Assembly (NCBI RefSeq): GCF_006352025.1
Contig: NZ_CP040936.1
Location: 4,667,054 to 4,731,053, forward strand
Direction: 5' to 3'
From: Hymenobacter sp. DG01
GTDB lineage: Bacteria > Bacteroidota > Bacteroidia > Cytophagales > Hymenobacteraceae
DNA: 64,000 bases
The translations under genes and the position numbers were made by a program. Of this stretch, positions 16,737-26,069 are shown in pieces (position 1 is the first letter of the stretch; each line of letters opens with the position of its first letter). Under the pieces are notes generated by a model that saw only the letters and a program-made list of their open reading frames with translations, had not been told where the DNA came from and made no database searches.

Positions 16737-17552
16737 CTAGTACGCTTCTTCCTGGGTAGGGAAGTCGCGCGACTTTACATCCTGAATGTAGCGCTGCACC
16801 GCGTCGTGCATCACATTGCCGAGGTCGGCGTACCGGCGCAGGAAGCGGGGCTTGAACTCCTTGGTGATGCCCAGCATATCGTGCACTACCAGCACCTGGC
16901 CGTCCACCTCGGGGCCGGCTCCGATGCCAATAACCGGAATGGTGAGCTTCTCGGCTACCTGTTTGGCCAGGGAGGAAGGTATTTTTTCCAATACCAGGGC
17001 AAAGCACCCGATTTCTTCCAGCAGCAGCGCGTCTTCGATGAGTTTTTGCGCCTCGGCTTCTTCCTTGGCCCGTACCGTGTAGGTGCCAAATTTATAAATA
17101 CTTTGTGGAGTAAGGCCCAGGTGACCCATTACCGGAATGCCGGCCGTCAGAATTCGGGTAATGCTGTCCTTGATTTCGGCCCCGCCTTCCAGCTTGATGC
17201 CGTGGGCCCCCGATTCCTTCATAATCCGGATGGCCGAGCGCAGGGCCTCCGACGAGTTGCCCTGGTAGGAGCCAAAGGGCATATCTACCACCACGAAGGC
17301 CCGCTTTACGGCCCGCACCACACTCTGGGCGTGGTAGATCATTTGATCAAGGGTAATGGGTAGGGTGGTTTCGTGGCCGGCCATGACGTTGGAGGCCGAG
17401 TCGCCGACCAGCAGCACATCCACCCCGGCGCCGTCCAGAATCTGGGCCATCGAGAAGTCGTAGGCAGTGAGCATGGAAATTTTCTCGCCGCGTTGCTTCA
17501 TGGCCAGCAGCTGATGCGTGGTCACGAGTTTGACTTCTTTGTGCTGGGACAT
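16737..17552 (-). CDS. panB: 3-methyl-2-oxobutanoate hydroxymethyltransferase
   Basis: Makes ketopantoate from alpha-ketoisovalerate and methylene-tetrahydrofolate, the first step to pantothenate and CoA. 271 residues. [53 protein letters not shown] and [18 protein letters not shown] are all standard PanB blocks. Monocistronic. Confidence 0.97.
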   Translation of the reverse strand: MSQHKEVKLVTTHQLLAMKQRGEKISMLTAYDFSMAQILDGAGVDVLLVGDSASNVMAGHETTLPITLDQMIYHAQSVVRAVKRAFVVVDMPFGSYQGNSSEALRSAIRIMKESGAHGIKLEGGAEIKDSITRILTAGIPVMGHLGLTPQSIYKFGTYTVRAKEEAEAQKLIEDALLLEEIGCFALVLEKIPSSLAKQVAEKLTIPVIGIGAGPEVDGQVLVVHDMLGITKEFKPRFLRRYADLGNVMHDAVQRYIQDVKSRDFPTQEEAY

Positions 17553-17698
17553 GGGCTTGGGGTCTTAGAGTCTTGGATATCGTGCGGAAAGTCGGTGACC
17601 TAACCGGAAGCCAAAACTGCGGATTTTTTTAGAAAGAGGGCCACCCACCTGCCCATCCTGCCCAAAGCCTACTACCCCGTAAGGCCCCAAACTCCTGC

Positions 17699-20578
17699 TT
17701 AGAAATTCAGGAAGGTTTTGTTGCGGCTCAGCTTCAGATCCTGCAGCAGGGTTGATTTGGCGGCAATGTTGACGAAGTAGCCCCGGGTAGGACCAAATGG
17801 GCGCCAGTTACCAGTAATCTGCCAGCAGTGCAGGTCCTTGGTGATATCGAGGTTGGTGAAGGCTGGCGTCTTGTTCACGAAGTCGTAGTTGGTGCTGAAG
17901 CCGAAGCGCAGAGTTTCGGTAAGCTTGACGGACCCGTTAAGGTTCAGCGAGGCTCCTGTGTAGGCATTGGGGCGCACCCGGTTGGGGCGGGAAGGCAAAG
18001 GCCCTGGGTCGCGGTAGGTTACGGTCAGGTTGGTATTCAAGTCCCAGGGAATACTAAAATCCACGTAGTCCTCGTAGGGGTCAATGCGGGTAGGGGAGCC
18101 CAGCGAGGGGTCGTTAACGGGGGCCACGTCGCGGCGAATAGTGGATTTTCGGTTGCCCTGGGCCGGGTTGAACTGGTACGTGATGGTAGTGGAAGCGTCG
18201 GCCAGACGAGCCAGCCGGATTTTGTCCTGCTGCCACAGATACTTGTCCTTCAGTACCCCCAACGAGTCGCGCTGATAAAAGCTGAAGCGCCCCGTTACGG
18301 TCACGCTCAGCTTCCGGGCTACCTGCGTGCGGAAGCTGCTATTCAAGTCCTGCAGCTTGAAGCTGGGCGCGGCAAAATCGTAGGCTGTGTTGAAATCCAG
18401 CCCATCAATCAGGCTTACTTTATTGAAGGGGGTAGTACCCGTGGTATCGTTGGAGTTGCGGACCTTCATTTCCACCTGGTTTTGCAGGGAGAAGGACAGC
18501 AGGCGCACGTCGCGGGTGGTGCGGGCCGCGAACAGGGAGTTGGAGAAACGGGGCAGCAGCAGCCCGCCCTGGTTGTCGCGGTACAAAGCCGACTCGGAGT
18601 AAAGCTGGCCGGTGGAAGGGTCGCGCAAGTCACCCAGCTGCACTAACTGGAAGGGCTGGTTTCTATTGTTTCGGTCGAGCGGAGAAGCTGGGGCCGGCGA
18701 GTAGCTGAACGTAAGCTGGGGCGTAACCTTGTGGCGCAGTGCCTGAATCTTGTGGGTGCCCTTGCGTACGATGGTGCCGTAGAAATTGGTGCCCAGGCTG
18801 GCGTTGGCCGAGAAGTTATACAAGCGGTAAAAGCCGCGGGTGGTATCGACGCGCACGGCCTGGGCCTCCCGCACGAACTGGTAGTTCAACTCCTTGAAGT
18901 ACCAGGTTTCGCCGTACGTTACTCCCGGGTTGAAGTTGAAATACTTCAGCAGGTTAAAGCTGCCCAGCGTAATGCCAAAATCGTGCTGCATACCGGCCTG
19001 GGAGTTGCGTAGCAGCTTATTGAGGTTAGAAAACCGCACGGGCAGCACGGTGGTCTGGTTAGAGCCGCCCAGCAGCGGAATAGCTCCCCCGTTAATCTGG
19101 CGGGCCGGCAGCGAGTTGGACAGCGTATTGTTGTAGCGGACCGTGTAGGAAAAGGCCAGCTGCTCATAAATCTTACCCCGCGACTCCAGGCCCAGCAGCT
19201 CGTACACGTACTGGCGCGCCAGCTGCGCCGACACATCGGGCAGGATAAAGTCCATGGTGCCGGCCTGCGTGTTCTGGTTCTGGCTCAGGTTGACGCTGTA
19301 GTTGATAGGGGCGTTGCGCAGCTGCTTGGAGTAGCTGATGTTGGACTGGAAGGCGGGCGTGAGGTAAAGGCGCTGGTTGTAGGAGTTCTGGCGATAGTAA
19401 TTGTTGCTGCTCACGTTCACGTTGGCCGAGAAGCGGCCGCCGTTGGGGCGGGCCACCGGCGTGTGGTTCCAGGCCAGGGCGAAGTTGCGCGAGGAGCGCG
19501 GAATGTTGTAGGCCGGGTTGGTATTCACGTCGGTGCTGCCCAGCAGGCGCTCGGTCGGCTGCTCGCTGTAATTAAAGGAGAACAGCCCGCTGAAGCGGTA
19601 GCGCGTGATGTACTGCATTTCGGCTGTGCCGCGCCAGCCTCCAAACCGGTCGGCGTTGCCGGAGTAGATGTCGCCGGTAAGGCGCACGCCAATGTGCTCG
19701 TTAGCGGCCCAGTAGTAGCCGCCGTTGCGCAGGAAAAAGCCCCGGTCAGCGGCCTGCCCGAAGGTAGGAATGATCAGCCCCGAAGCCCTTTTGTTGCTTT
19801 TGGGGCTGGGGAAATAGCCGAACAGAAAGCCCAGCGGCGTCGGAATATCACCGATAACCAGATTGAAAGGACCCGTTACTACCTTCTGCTTCGGGCCCGG
19901 GACCAGCTTCATTTTGCTGGCGTTGATGTAGAAGTGCGGGTGCTCCAGGTTGCAGGTGGTATATACCGCATTGCGCCCGAAGGCTTCTCCCAGGGCATTC
20001 TTTTTGAGCGTTTCGGCGTGAATAAAGCCCTCACCCTGCTGGGTTACCACATCAGTAATGCGGCCGCGCTTGGTTTTGATGTTATAGTCGATGCGGCCGG
20101 CCTGGTAGGTTTCGGCGCCCTGCTTGAACAGGGGGCGGTCCTGCACGCGGCCGGTAGAGTCCTTGGTGCCTTCGGCCGTAACCAGGTTTTTGCTGTAGTC
20201 AACGGTAATCAGCGCGGCCTTCAGGTTCATGGTCCCGTAGTCCACGTTGGCCTTATCGTACAGGATGGCGCGCTTGTTCTGCACCTCAAACCGGATGGAG
20301 TCCTGGGCCTTGTATTTGACGGTGGTTTCTACGGCGCCTTTGCGGCCCCCGGCGGCTACGTTCAGCGAGTCGGGGGTGCCGCTCACCGCGGCGGTGGTGT
20401 CGCGGGTGGGGGAATTGGGCTGGGGTGCGTTCAGAATGCGAGGCGTGGGTCGCACGTCCTCGGGTACGTTGGTCGTGCGAGGCCGCTGCTGCGCCTGACC
20501 GGAGTGCAGCAGGCCCAGACTCAGGAATAGAAAAAGCAGTAGTGGTAGCCGCAGCAGCGGAGAAAGCGCACTCCACAT
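17699..20578 (-). CDS. lptD: LPS-assembly protein LptD, Bacteroidota type
   Basis: Outer-membrane translocon that inserts lipopolysaccharide into the outer leaflet. 959 residues from the ATG at 20578, with a signal peptide (LLRLPLLLFLFLSLGLLHSGQA). Residues from about 85 to 260 form the OstA/LptA-like beta-jellyroll (VQNKRAILYDKANVDYGTMN, GRITDVVTQQGEGFIHAETL). The remainder is a large beta-barrel with repeated aromatic strands (RYRFSGLFSFNYSEQP, GYYWAANEHIGVRLTGDIYS). An earlier ATG at 20665 would start upstream of the -7 element and is not preferred. Divergent from the amidase gene. Confidence 0.9.
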   Translation of the reverse strand: MWSALSPLLRLPLLLFLFLSLGLLHSGQAQQRPRTTNVPEDVRPTPRILNAPQPNSPTRDTTAAVSGTPDSLNVAAGGRKGAVETTVKYKAQDSIRFEVQNKRAILYDKANVDYGTMNLKAALITVDYSKNLVTAEGTKDSTGRVQDRPLFKQGAETYQAGRIDYNIKTKRGRITDVVTQQGEGFIHAETLKKNALGEAFGRNAVYTTCNLEHPHFYINASKMKLVPGPKQKVVTGPFNLVIGDIPTPLGFLFGYFPSPKSNKRASGLIIPTFGQAADRGFFLRNGGYYWAANEHIGVRLTGDIYSGNADRFGGWRGTAEMQYITRYRFSGLFSFNYSEQPTERLLGSTDVNTNPAYNIPRSSRNFALAWNHTPVARPNGGRFSANVNVSSNNYYRQNSYNQRLYLTPAFQSNISYSKQLRNAPINYSVNLSQNQNTQAGTMDFILPDVSAQLARQYVYELLGLESRGKIYEQLAFSYTVRYNNTLSNSLPARQINGGAIPLLGGSNQTTVLPVRFSNLNKLLRNSQAGMQHDFGITLGSFNLLKYFNFNPGVTYGETWYFKELNYQFVREAQAVRVDTTRGFYRLYNFSANASLGTNFYGTIVRKGTHKIQALRHKVTPQLTFSYSPAPASPLDRNNRNQPFQLVQLGDLRDPSTGQLYSESALYRDNQGGLLLPRFSNSLFAARTTRDVRLLSFSLQNQVEMKVRNSNDTTGTTPFNKVSLIDGLDFNTAYDFAAPSFKLQDLNSSFRTQVARKLSVTVTGRFSFYQRDSLGVLKDKYLWQQDKIRLARLADASTTITYQFNPAQGNRKSTIRRDVAPVNDPSLGSPTRIDPYEDYVDFSIPWDLNTNLTVTYRDPGPLPSRPNRVRPNAYTGASLNLNGSVKLTETLRFGFSTNYDFVNKTPAFTNLDITKDLHCWQITGNWRPFGPTRGYFVNIAAKSTLLQDLKLSRNKTFLNF

Positions 20579-20640
20579 AGAATTGAACACAGGCGCGAGT
20601 GGGGCCACGTAGTTTTTATCGTTTATTTTGTGGCGGTTTG

Positions 20641-20648
20641 CAAAGGTA
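20641..20648 (-). promoter_or_regulatory. -7 element for lptD
   Basis: TACCTTTG on the minus strand matches TAnnTTTG, 62 bases from the lptD ATG at 20578. It lies in the short divergent region shared with the amidase gene. Confidence 0.45.
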
Positions 20649-20677
20649 GCGGGTCGCTGCCCCAACTAACGAACTCC

Positions 20678-21493
20678 GTGCGGAATATTGTCGCTCTGGG
20701 CACGGCGGCCCTGCTATTTCTCGCCGGCTCTACTTCTTCCTCTACTCCGCGGGCTACGGCGCCTGGCGGGGCGGCTCCCTATAAGTATCGGCTTCGGACG
20801 GTGGTGCTGGATGCCGGCCACGGCGGCAAGGACCGCGGCTGCGCTGGCGTGAAGGCCCGCGAGGCTGACGTAGCCCTGAAAATTATTCTGGAACTGGGCC
20901 GGCAGATCGAGGAAAACATGCCCGAAGTGAAGGTGGTGTACACCCGCAAAACCGACGTGTTTGTGGAGCTGGCCGACCGCGCGGGCATTGCCAATAAGCA
21001 TAACGCCGACCTGTTCATCTCCGTCCACTGCAACGCCAGCGCCCCAGCAGCCATCGGCACGGAGGTCTGGACCATGGGGCCGCACAAAACGGACGCCAAC
21101 CTCTCGGTAGCCAAGCGCGAAAACGCGGTAATTCTGCAGGAAGAAAACTACCAGGAGCGCTACAACGGCTTCGACCCTACCTCGCCCCAGAGTCACATTC
21201 TGTTTTCTCTCTATCAGAGCGCCCACATGGTAAACAGCCTGCGGTTTGCCCAGAAGGTGGACCGGCAGTTCCGCACCACCGTGGGACGGCCCTCGCGAGG
21301 AGTAAAGCAGGCCGGCTTTCTGGTGCTCTGGAAATCCACCATGCCCTCGGTCCTGATTGAGTCGGGGTTCCTGACGAACCGGCAGGAAGAGCAATACCTA
21401 AACGATAAAGCCGGGCAGTCGTATATGGCCTCGGGTATCTACCGGGCTTTCCGCGAGTATAAAAATGAGCTGGAAGCTACCACCGGCGAATAA
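20678..21493 (+). CDS. N-acetylmuramoyl-L-alanine amidase (Amidase_3)
   Basis: Cleaves the bond between MurNAc and L-Ala in peptidoglycan during cell separation or recycling. 272 residues from a GTG at 20678, which puts a signal peptide (RNIVALGTAALLFLAGSTSS) at the N terminus; a GTG at 20630 is the alternative. The zinc ligands and catalytic Glu are in VLDAGHGGKD, KAREADVAL, DLFISVHCNAS and PSVLIESGFLTN. It is followed after 65 bases by the MCE gene, a pairing often seen in Bacteroidota. Confidence 0.92.
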   Translation: MRNIVALGTAALLFLAGSTSSSTPRATAPGGAAPYKYRLRTVVLDAGHGGKDRGCAGVKAREADVALKIILELGRQIEENMPEVKVVYTRKTDVFVELADRAGIANKHNADLFISVHCNASAPAAIGTEVWTMGPHKTDANLSVAKRENAVILQEENYQERYNGFDPTSPQSHILFSLYQSAHMVNSLRFAQKVDRQFRTTVGRPSRGVKQAGFLVLWKSTMPSVLIESGFLTNRQEEQYLNDKAGQSYMASGIYRAFREYKNELEATTGE

Positions 21494-21558
21494 CCTTTCC
21501 GGGCCGGTGCAACCCCGCCCGCTGCTCCCGACTCCCTTTCTAACCAACTGCTGACCCC

Positions 21559-22575
21559 GTGTCGAAAGAAATTAAAGTGGCCCTGCTGGGCATTGTGGCC
21601 GTGGCCCTGCTGATTGTAGGCTTCAACTTCCTGAAAGGGAGTAATATTCTCTCCACTGACCGCACGTACTACGCCAAGTACGATAACGTGGACGGCCTGA
21701 ACGTGGGTAACCCGGTTATCCTCAACGGTATCAAGGTAGGCCAGGTAAAGGAAATGACCCTGGTGCCGGAGGAAGGCAACCGCGTGAAAGTGGCCGTGGA
21801 GCTGCAGAAAGGCGTTACCGTCGGCGACTCCACCGTGGCCAGCCTCAGCGGCTCGCTGCTGGGTTCCAAAACCATTACCCTGTTTCTGGGCAAGAATACC
21901 AAGGTGTATGAGGGAGGCGAGGAGCTGAAATCGTACACCGTAGCCAGCATTACGGACGCCTTCCAGGCCAAGGCCCTACCCGTACTGGGTACCGTCGATT
22001 CTACGCTGATCAAGGTGAACGGCTTCCTGAACAAGGATGCCAAAGTAAGCCTGCAGGCTACCCTGCAAAACGCCCAGGGCAGCACCGAGGCCCTGAAAAA
22101 CCTGCTGCTGATGAACCAGCGCAACATCAACCAGATTACCACCAACATGGCCCGCCTCACGGCCGACCTGAACAAGACTAGCGCCAAATTCGACCGGATT
22201 GCGGCCAACTTCTCTACCCTGAGCGACTCGCTGAAGAACGCTCCGGTAGGCCCGGCCATGCGCAAGCTCAACGCTACCATGTCGGAGGCCCAGAGCACCA
22301 TGACCACGCTGAACCGCTCCCTCACCGACCAGAAAGGCTCTTTGGGCAAGCTCATCAGCGACACGGCGCTCTACAACAACTTGAACGCCACGGCTGCCAG
22401 CTCCAATACCCTGATCAAGGACCTGCAGGCCAACCCCAAGCGCTACGTGCACTTCTCGGTATTCGGCGGGGGTAAGGAGAAGAAGAAAACCGAAACTACC
22501 ACCAAGCCCAACGGCGAGGTAGAAAAGGAAACAAAAACCGTGACGCCTACTACCGGTGCCGTAGTTACGCCCTAA
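21559..22575 (+). CDS. MCE/MlaD family lipid-transport protein
   Basis: 338 residues, GTG start. One N-terminal transmembrane helix (VALLGIVAVALLIVGFNFL, about 7-25), then a single MlaD/MCE domain (YYAKYDNVDGLNVGNPVILN, VGQVKEMTLVP, VASLSGSLLGSKTITL). A long periplasmic helical part follows (about 145-290, Asn/Ser/Thr/Leu heptads), ending in a Lys/Glu/Thr-rich tail. Such proteins form hexameric rings that shuttle phospholipids between membranes. The Mla ATPase and permease genes are not in the window. Confidence 0.9.
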   Translation: MSKEIKVALLGIVAVALLIVGFNFLKGSNILSTDRTYYAKYDNVDGLNVGNPVILNGIKVGQVKEMTLVPEEGNRVKVAVELQKGVTVGDSTVASLSGSLLGSKTITLFLGKNTKVYEGGEELKSYTVASITDAFQAKALPVLGTVDSTLIKVNGFLNKDAKVSLQATLQNAQGSTEALKNLLLMNQRNINQITTNMARLTADLNKTSAKFDRIAANFSTLSDSLKNAPVGPAMRKLNATMSEAQSTMTTLNRSLTDQKGSLGKLISDTALYNNLNATAASSNTLIKDLQANPKRYVHFSVFGGGKEKKKTETTTKPNGEVEKETKTVTPTTGAVVTP

Positions 22576-22577
22576 CG

Positions 22578-22610
22578 TTGTGCCGGCTTCCCACACAAAA
22601 CGTACCTTTG
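22578..22610 (+). promoter_or_regulatory. Carboxylase gene promoter
   Basis: TTG (22578-22580), 22-base spacer, TACCTTTG (22603-22610). The expected start near 22617 falls inside the terminator hairpin of the gene upstream. Confidence 0.6.
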
Positions 22611-22611
22611 A

Positions 22612-22639
22612 AATCCGCCCCACCCAGGGCGGATTTTTT
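22612..22639 (+). terminator. Terminator of the MCE gene
   Basis: AATCCGCCC pairs with GGGCGGATT and runs into six T. It is a classical intrinsic terminator placed directly after a promoter -7 box. Confidence 0.75.
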
Positions 22640-22680
22640 GCTCTTATCCACCTATCCCACCCACTTTTCATCCCACCCCA

Positions 22681-24309
22681 ATGGACCTCGAGTTCAACAA
22701 GAACGAAGACAGCATCAAGCAACTCAACTTTCAATTGCAGCAGCGTTTGCAGCGCGTGGCCCTGGGCGGCGGCGAGAAGCGCATCGCGGCTCACAAAGCC
22801 AAAGGCAAGCTCACGGCCCGGGAGCGAATAGCCTACCTGCTCGACAAAGACTCTGAAACCCTGGAAATCGGGGCGTTTGCGGGGGAGGGGATGTACAAGG
22901 AAGAAGGCGGCTGCCCCTCGGGAGGCGTGGTAGTGGTTATTGGCTGGGTGCAGGGCAGGCAGTGCGTGGTAGTCGCCAACGACGCCACCGTGAAGGCCGG
23001 GGCCTGGTTCCCGATTACGGCCAAGAAAAACCTGCGCGCCCAGGAAATCAGCATCGAAAACAAGCTGCCCATTATTTACCTCGTGGACTCAGCGGGCGTG
23101 TATCTGCCCATGCAGGATGAAATCTTTCCGGATAAAGAGCACTTCGGGCGCATCTTTCGCAACAACGCCGTGATGAGCAGCATGGGCATCGTGCAGCTGG
23201 CGGCCATTATGGGGCCCTGCGTGGCCGGTGGCGCCTACTTGCCCATTATGAGCGACGAGGCCATGATTGTGGACGGTACCGGATCGGTGTTTCTGGCGGG
23301 CTCCTACCTGGTGAAGTCGGCCATCGGCGAAACCATCGACAACGAAACCCTGGGCGGGGCTACTACCCACTCCGAAATTTCGGGCGTCACGGACTATAAG
23401 TTTGCCAATGACGAGGAATGCCTCGACCACATCCGTAACATCTTCGACAAGCTGGGTGGCCACGCCACGGCCGGCTTCTCGCGCAAGGCGGCGGCCCCGC
23501 CCAAGGAAAACCCCGCTGAAATCTACGGCCTGCTGCCCTCAGATCGGGTGAAGCCCTACGACATGATGGACATCATCCGGCGCCTGGTGGATGACTCGGA
23601 GTTTGAGCCTTACAAGGACCTCTATGGCCAGAGCCTCATCTGCGGCTTGGCCCGCATTGATGGCTGGGCCGTGGGCATTGTGGCCAACCAGCGCAAAATC
23701 GTGAAGACCAAGAAGGGCGCCATGCAGATGGGCGGCGTTATCTACTCTGACTCCGCCGACAAAGCCGCGCGCTTCATCATGAACTGCAACCAGAAGCGCA
23801 TTCCGCTGGTGTTCCTGCACGACGTTTCGGGCTTTATGGTGGGTAGCCAGAGTGAGCACGGCGGCATTATCAAGGACGGGGCCAAGATGGTGAATGCCAT
23901 GAGCAACTCCGTAGTACCTAAGTTTTCGGTGATTGTGGGCAACTCCTACGGGGCCGGTAACTACGCCATGTGCGGCAAAGCCTACGACCCGCGCCTGATT
24001 GTGGCCTGGCCCACGGCCCAGCTGGCCGTAATGAGCGGAGCCGCCGCCGCCAACACCCTCCTGCAGATTCAGGTAGCCGCCGCCGAAGCCAAGGGCGAAA
24101 AGCTCACCGACGAGGCCAAGAAGGAGATGTTCGACAAAATCAAGGCCCGCTACGACGAGCAACTCTCGCCCTACTACGCCGCCGCCCGCCTCTGGGTCGA
24201 TGCTATTATTGACCCGCTGGAAACCCGCAAAGTCATTTCCCAGGGTATTTCAATGGCAAATCACGCGCCCACTGAAAAGGCCTACAATGTGGGCATAATT
24301 CAGGTGTGA
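22681..24309 (+). CDS. Acyl-CoA carboxylase, carboxyltransferase (beta) subunit
   Basis: 542 residues, normal for propionyl- or methylcrotonyl-CoA carboxylase beta subunits. Moves CO2 from carboxybiotin to an acyl-CoA. Two crotonase-like halves: the first has KLPIIYLVDSAGVYLPMQ and GPCVAGGAYLPIMSDEA, the second has FLHDVSGFMVG and VIVGNSYGAGNYAMCGKAYD. The GSVFLAG and GGATTHSEISGVTDY blocks are closest to the methylcrotonyl-CoA type as I remember it, but propionyl-CoA is also possible since methylmalonyl-CoA mutase and MeaB genes occur nearby. The biotin-carrying alpha subunit is not in the window. Confidence 0.93.
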   Translation: MDLEFNKNEDSIKQLNFQLQQRLQRVALGGGEKRIAAHKAKGKLTARERIAYLLDKDSETLEIGAFAGEGMYKEEGGCPSGGVVVVIGWVQGRQCVVVANDATVKAGAWFPITAKKNLRAQEISIENKLPIIYLVDSAGVYLPMQDEIFPDKEHFGRIFRNNAVMSSMGIVQLAAIMGPCVAGGAYLPIMSDEAMIVDGTGSVFLAGSYLVKSAIGETIDNETLGGATTHSEISGVTDYKFANDEECLDHIRNIFDKLGGHATAGFSRKAAAPPKENPAEIYGLLPSDRVKPYDMMDIIRRLVDDSEFEPYKDLYGQSLICGLARIDGWAVGIVANQRKIVKTKKGAMQMGGVIYSDSADKAARFIMNCNQKRIPLVFLHDVSGFMVGSQSEHGGIIKDGAKMVNAMSNSVVPKFSVIVGNSYGAGNYAMCGKAYDPRLIVAWPTAQLAVMSGAAAANTLLQIQVAAAEAKGEKLTDEAKKEMFDKIKARYDEQLSPYYAAARLWVDAIIDPLETRKVISQGISMANHAPTEKAYNVGIIQV

Positions 24310-24325
24310 TGCTGAATAAGCTATA

Positions 24326-24712
24326 ATGGAAAGAACAGTTTTCAATAACCCCGCAGTCTATTGGGTACTAGTAGTATCGTTGGGTGCTGGCTTACTATGG
24401 TCTGCTTACACCCTGACGACCGGCTTTAATATTTTGGTGGTTCTCCGGCTGCTATGGATGGCCGCGCTGCTATTCCTAGTAGTAACCAAGCATAAAAAAG
24501 CCTTGATAAATCTGAAGTGGTGGTTAATTATTGCATTTATAGTTGGCCCCGCTTTGAGTCTGGTCGGTCGTTTACTGAATGAAATGCTGGATGGATTTAC
24601 GTCTTTCAGCGTTGAATTTTATCTATACAGATCAGTAGCGCTGATTATCGGACTTATCCTGCTCAATTATATTCGAAGCACCGTTACAGTTGAACAGGTA
24701 GAGTCGAACTAA
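24326..24712 (+). CDS. Small four-helix membrane protein, unknown
   Basis: 128 residues starting 16 bases after the carboxylase stop. Four hydrophobic segments: VYWVLVVSLGAGLLWSAYTL, NILVVLRLLWMAALLFLVV, WWLIIAFIVGPALSLVG and SVALIIGLILLNYI. The base composition is noticeably more AT-rich than its neighbours, which may mean recent acquisition or weak codon selection. No family recognised. Confidence 0.65.
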   Translation: MERTVFNNPAVYWVLVVSLGAGLLWSAYTLTTGFNILVVLRLLWMAALLFLVVTKHKKALINLKWWLIIAFIVGPALSLVGRLLNEMLDGFTSFSVEFYLYRSVALIIGLILLNYIRSTVTVEQVESN

Positions 24713-24734
24713 TCAATAGCTGTAAATGCCACAT

Positions 24735-24765
24735 GGCCCGCCAGCACTACCCGGTGCGGCGGGCC
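24735..24765 (+). terminator. Terminator hairpin
   Basis: GGCCCGCC pairs with GGCGGGCC around a 15-base loop, followed by a T-rich stretch. It ends the unit of the carboxylase and the small membrane gene. Confidence 0.65.
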
Positions 24766-24796
24766 GTATTCGTTTTAATCGGAAGCACCGGCCGCG

Positions 24797-24804
24797 TACC
24801 TTTG
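24797..24804 (+). promoter_or_regulatory. -7 element
   Basis: TACCTTTG, 26 bases before the GTG at 24831. It supports that GTG over an in-frame ATG at 24726, which would lie upstream of the promoter and inside the preceding terminator. Confidence 0.5.
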
Positions 24805-24830
24805 CCGCCTACCAAAGCGCCTACCCCTCC

Positions 24831-25298
24831 GTGACCGACGCAACCTCTGCCGCCTTCGAAAAAGCCCGTACCGGCCTCTGGACCAGCCTGCAGAAACACC
24901 TGGCGGCCGTGTACGCCGCCGAAAAAAGCTTTCTGGCCGCCACCGCTTTCGTGGAGGCCTACCCCTTTGCTCTGCACACCGCCACCGAGGAGCAGCAGGC
25001 CGCCTACTACAGCGCCCGCCGCAGCCTGCGCGACCTGCACACCGACGAAACCAACCAGCTCGACACCCTGGTAAAAGCCATCCGGACCAAAAGCTACTCC
25101 GAGGATCAGAAGAAGCAGCTCTACCTACTGATTCTGGGCTACATAGACATTGCGGCATCTGTGTTTGAGCTGCTGCACACCCACGTACCGGCCAGGCTGC
25201 CCGAGGACGAGGAGCTGACCGCCACCACCGATAAATTTGAGCGGGTACGCAAGTTTGCCCGCCTGAACGTGAAGGGTTTGGCCGGTTTGCTGGGGTAG
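24831..25298 (+). CDS. Helical cytoplasmic protein, unknown
   Basis: 155 residues from a GTG. Wholly alpha-helical by appearance: FEKARTGLWTSLQKHLAAVY, FVEAYPFALHTATEEQQAAY, LRDLHTDETNQLDTLVKAI, then KKQLYLLILGYIDIAASVFE. No signal peptide and no recognised domain. The start is chosen because of the -7 element just upstream. Confidence 0.65.
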   Translation: MTDATSAAFEKARTGLWTSLQKHLAAVYAAEKSFLAATAFVEAYPFALHTATEEQQAAYYSARRSLRDLHTDETNQLDTLVKAIRTKSYSEDQKKQLYLLILGYIDIAASVFELLHTHVPARLPEDEELTATTDKFERVRKFARLNVKGLAGLLG

Positions 25299-25348
25299 GA
25301 GAGAAGGTGCTATCTTCCGGTGAAGTCCACCTCGTAACCCTCTTCGCC

Positions 25349-25921
25349 ATGACCGCCGACTACCTCACCAGCGTCCGGAAGCAGTTCGAGTACTACAAGC
25401 AGCTCGGGGAGAAAACCTTTGCCCAACTGCCCGACGATGCCTTGTTCTGGCAATACAACCCCGAAAGCAATAGTATTGCCACCATCGTAAAGCACTTGTG
25501 GGGCAACATGCTTTCCCGCTGGACGGACTTTCTGACTACCGACGGCGAAAAGGAATGGCGCCAACGCGAAGCAGAGTTCGACAATGATTTGCTGACGCGG
25601 CAAGCCGTGCTGGCGAAGTGGACTGAAGGCTGGAACTGCCTGTTTTCCGCCCTGGATTCGCTGACGGAAGAAAACTGGCAGACGACCGTGTATATCCGCA
25701 ACCAGGGCCACTCAGTAGTGGAGGCTATCAACCGGCAGCTGGCGCACTACCCCTACCACGTAGGGCAAATCGTGTTTATCGGGAAGATGGCACTGGATAC
25801 GAAGTGGGCCTCCTTGTCTATCCCGCGCGGAAACTCTGCCGGCTACAACGCCGAGAAGTTTGCCCAGCCCAGGCATGATGCGCACTTCACCGACGAGTAC
25901 TTAACGCCCAAACCGCAGTAA
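25349..25921 (+). CDS. DUF1572 / DinB-superfamily protein
   Basis: 190 residues from the ATG at 25349. MTADYLTSVRKQFEYYKQLG starts the first helix of the four-helix DinB fold. Candidate metal-binding His residues occur in IVKHLWGNM and in RQLAHYPYHVGQI, the positions typical of YfiT/DUF1572 proteins. This superfamily includes metal-dependent thiol S-transferases and putative stress proteins; the substrate here is unknown. Confidence 0.85.
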   Translation: MTADYLTSVRKQFEYYKQLGEKTFAQLPDDALFWQYNPESNSIATIVKHLWGNMLSRWTDFLTTDGEKEWRQREAEFDNDLLTRQAVLAKWTEGWNCLFSALDSLTEENWQTTVYIRNQGHSVVEAINRQLAHYPYHVGQIVFIGKMALDTKWASLSIPRGNSAGYNAEKFAQPRHDAHFTDEYLTPKPQ

Positions 25922-26069
25922 GCCGCCGCAACAATAGCTTCGCTCAGTAAACTGCCTGGAAGCAGAGGTAGCAAACCAGAGTAAGCACGCCCGTGCAGGA
26001 AATGCCGGCTGCAGGCAGCGCCCGTCGGCTTTGGGCCGTATAGCCCCTCTGGACTTAACACGGAAGGCT

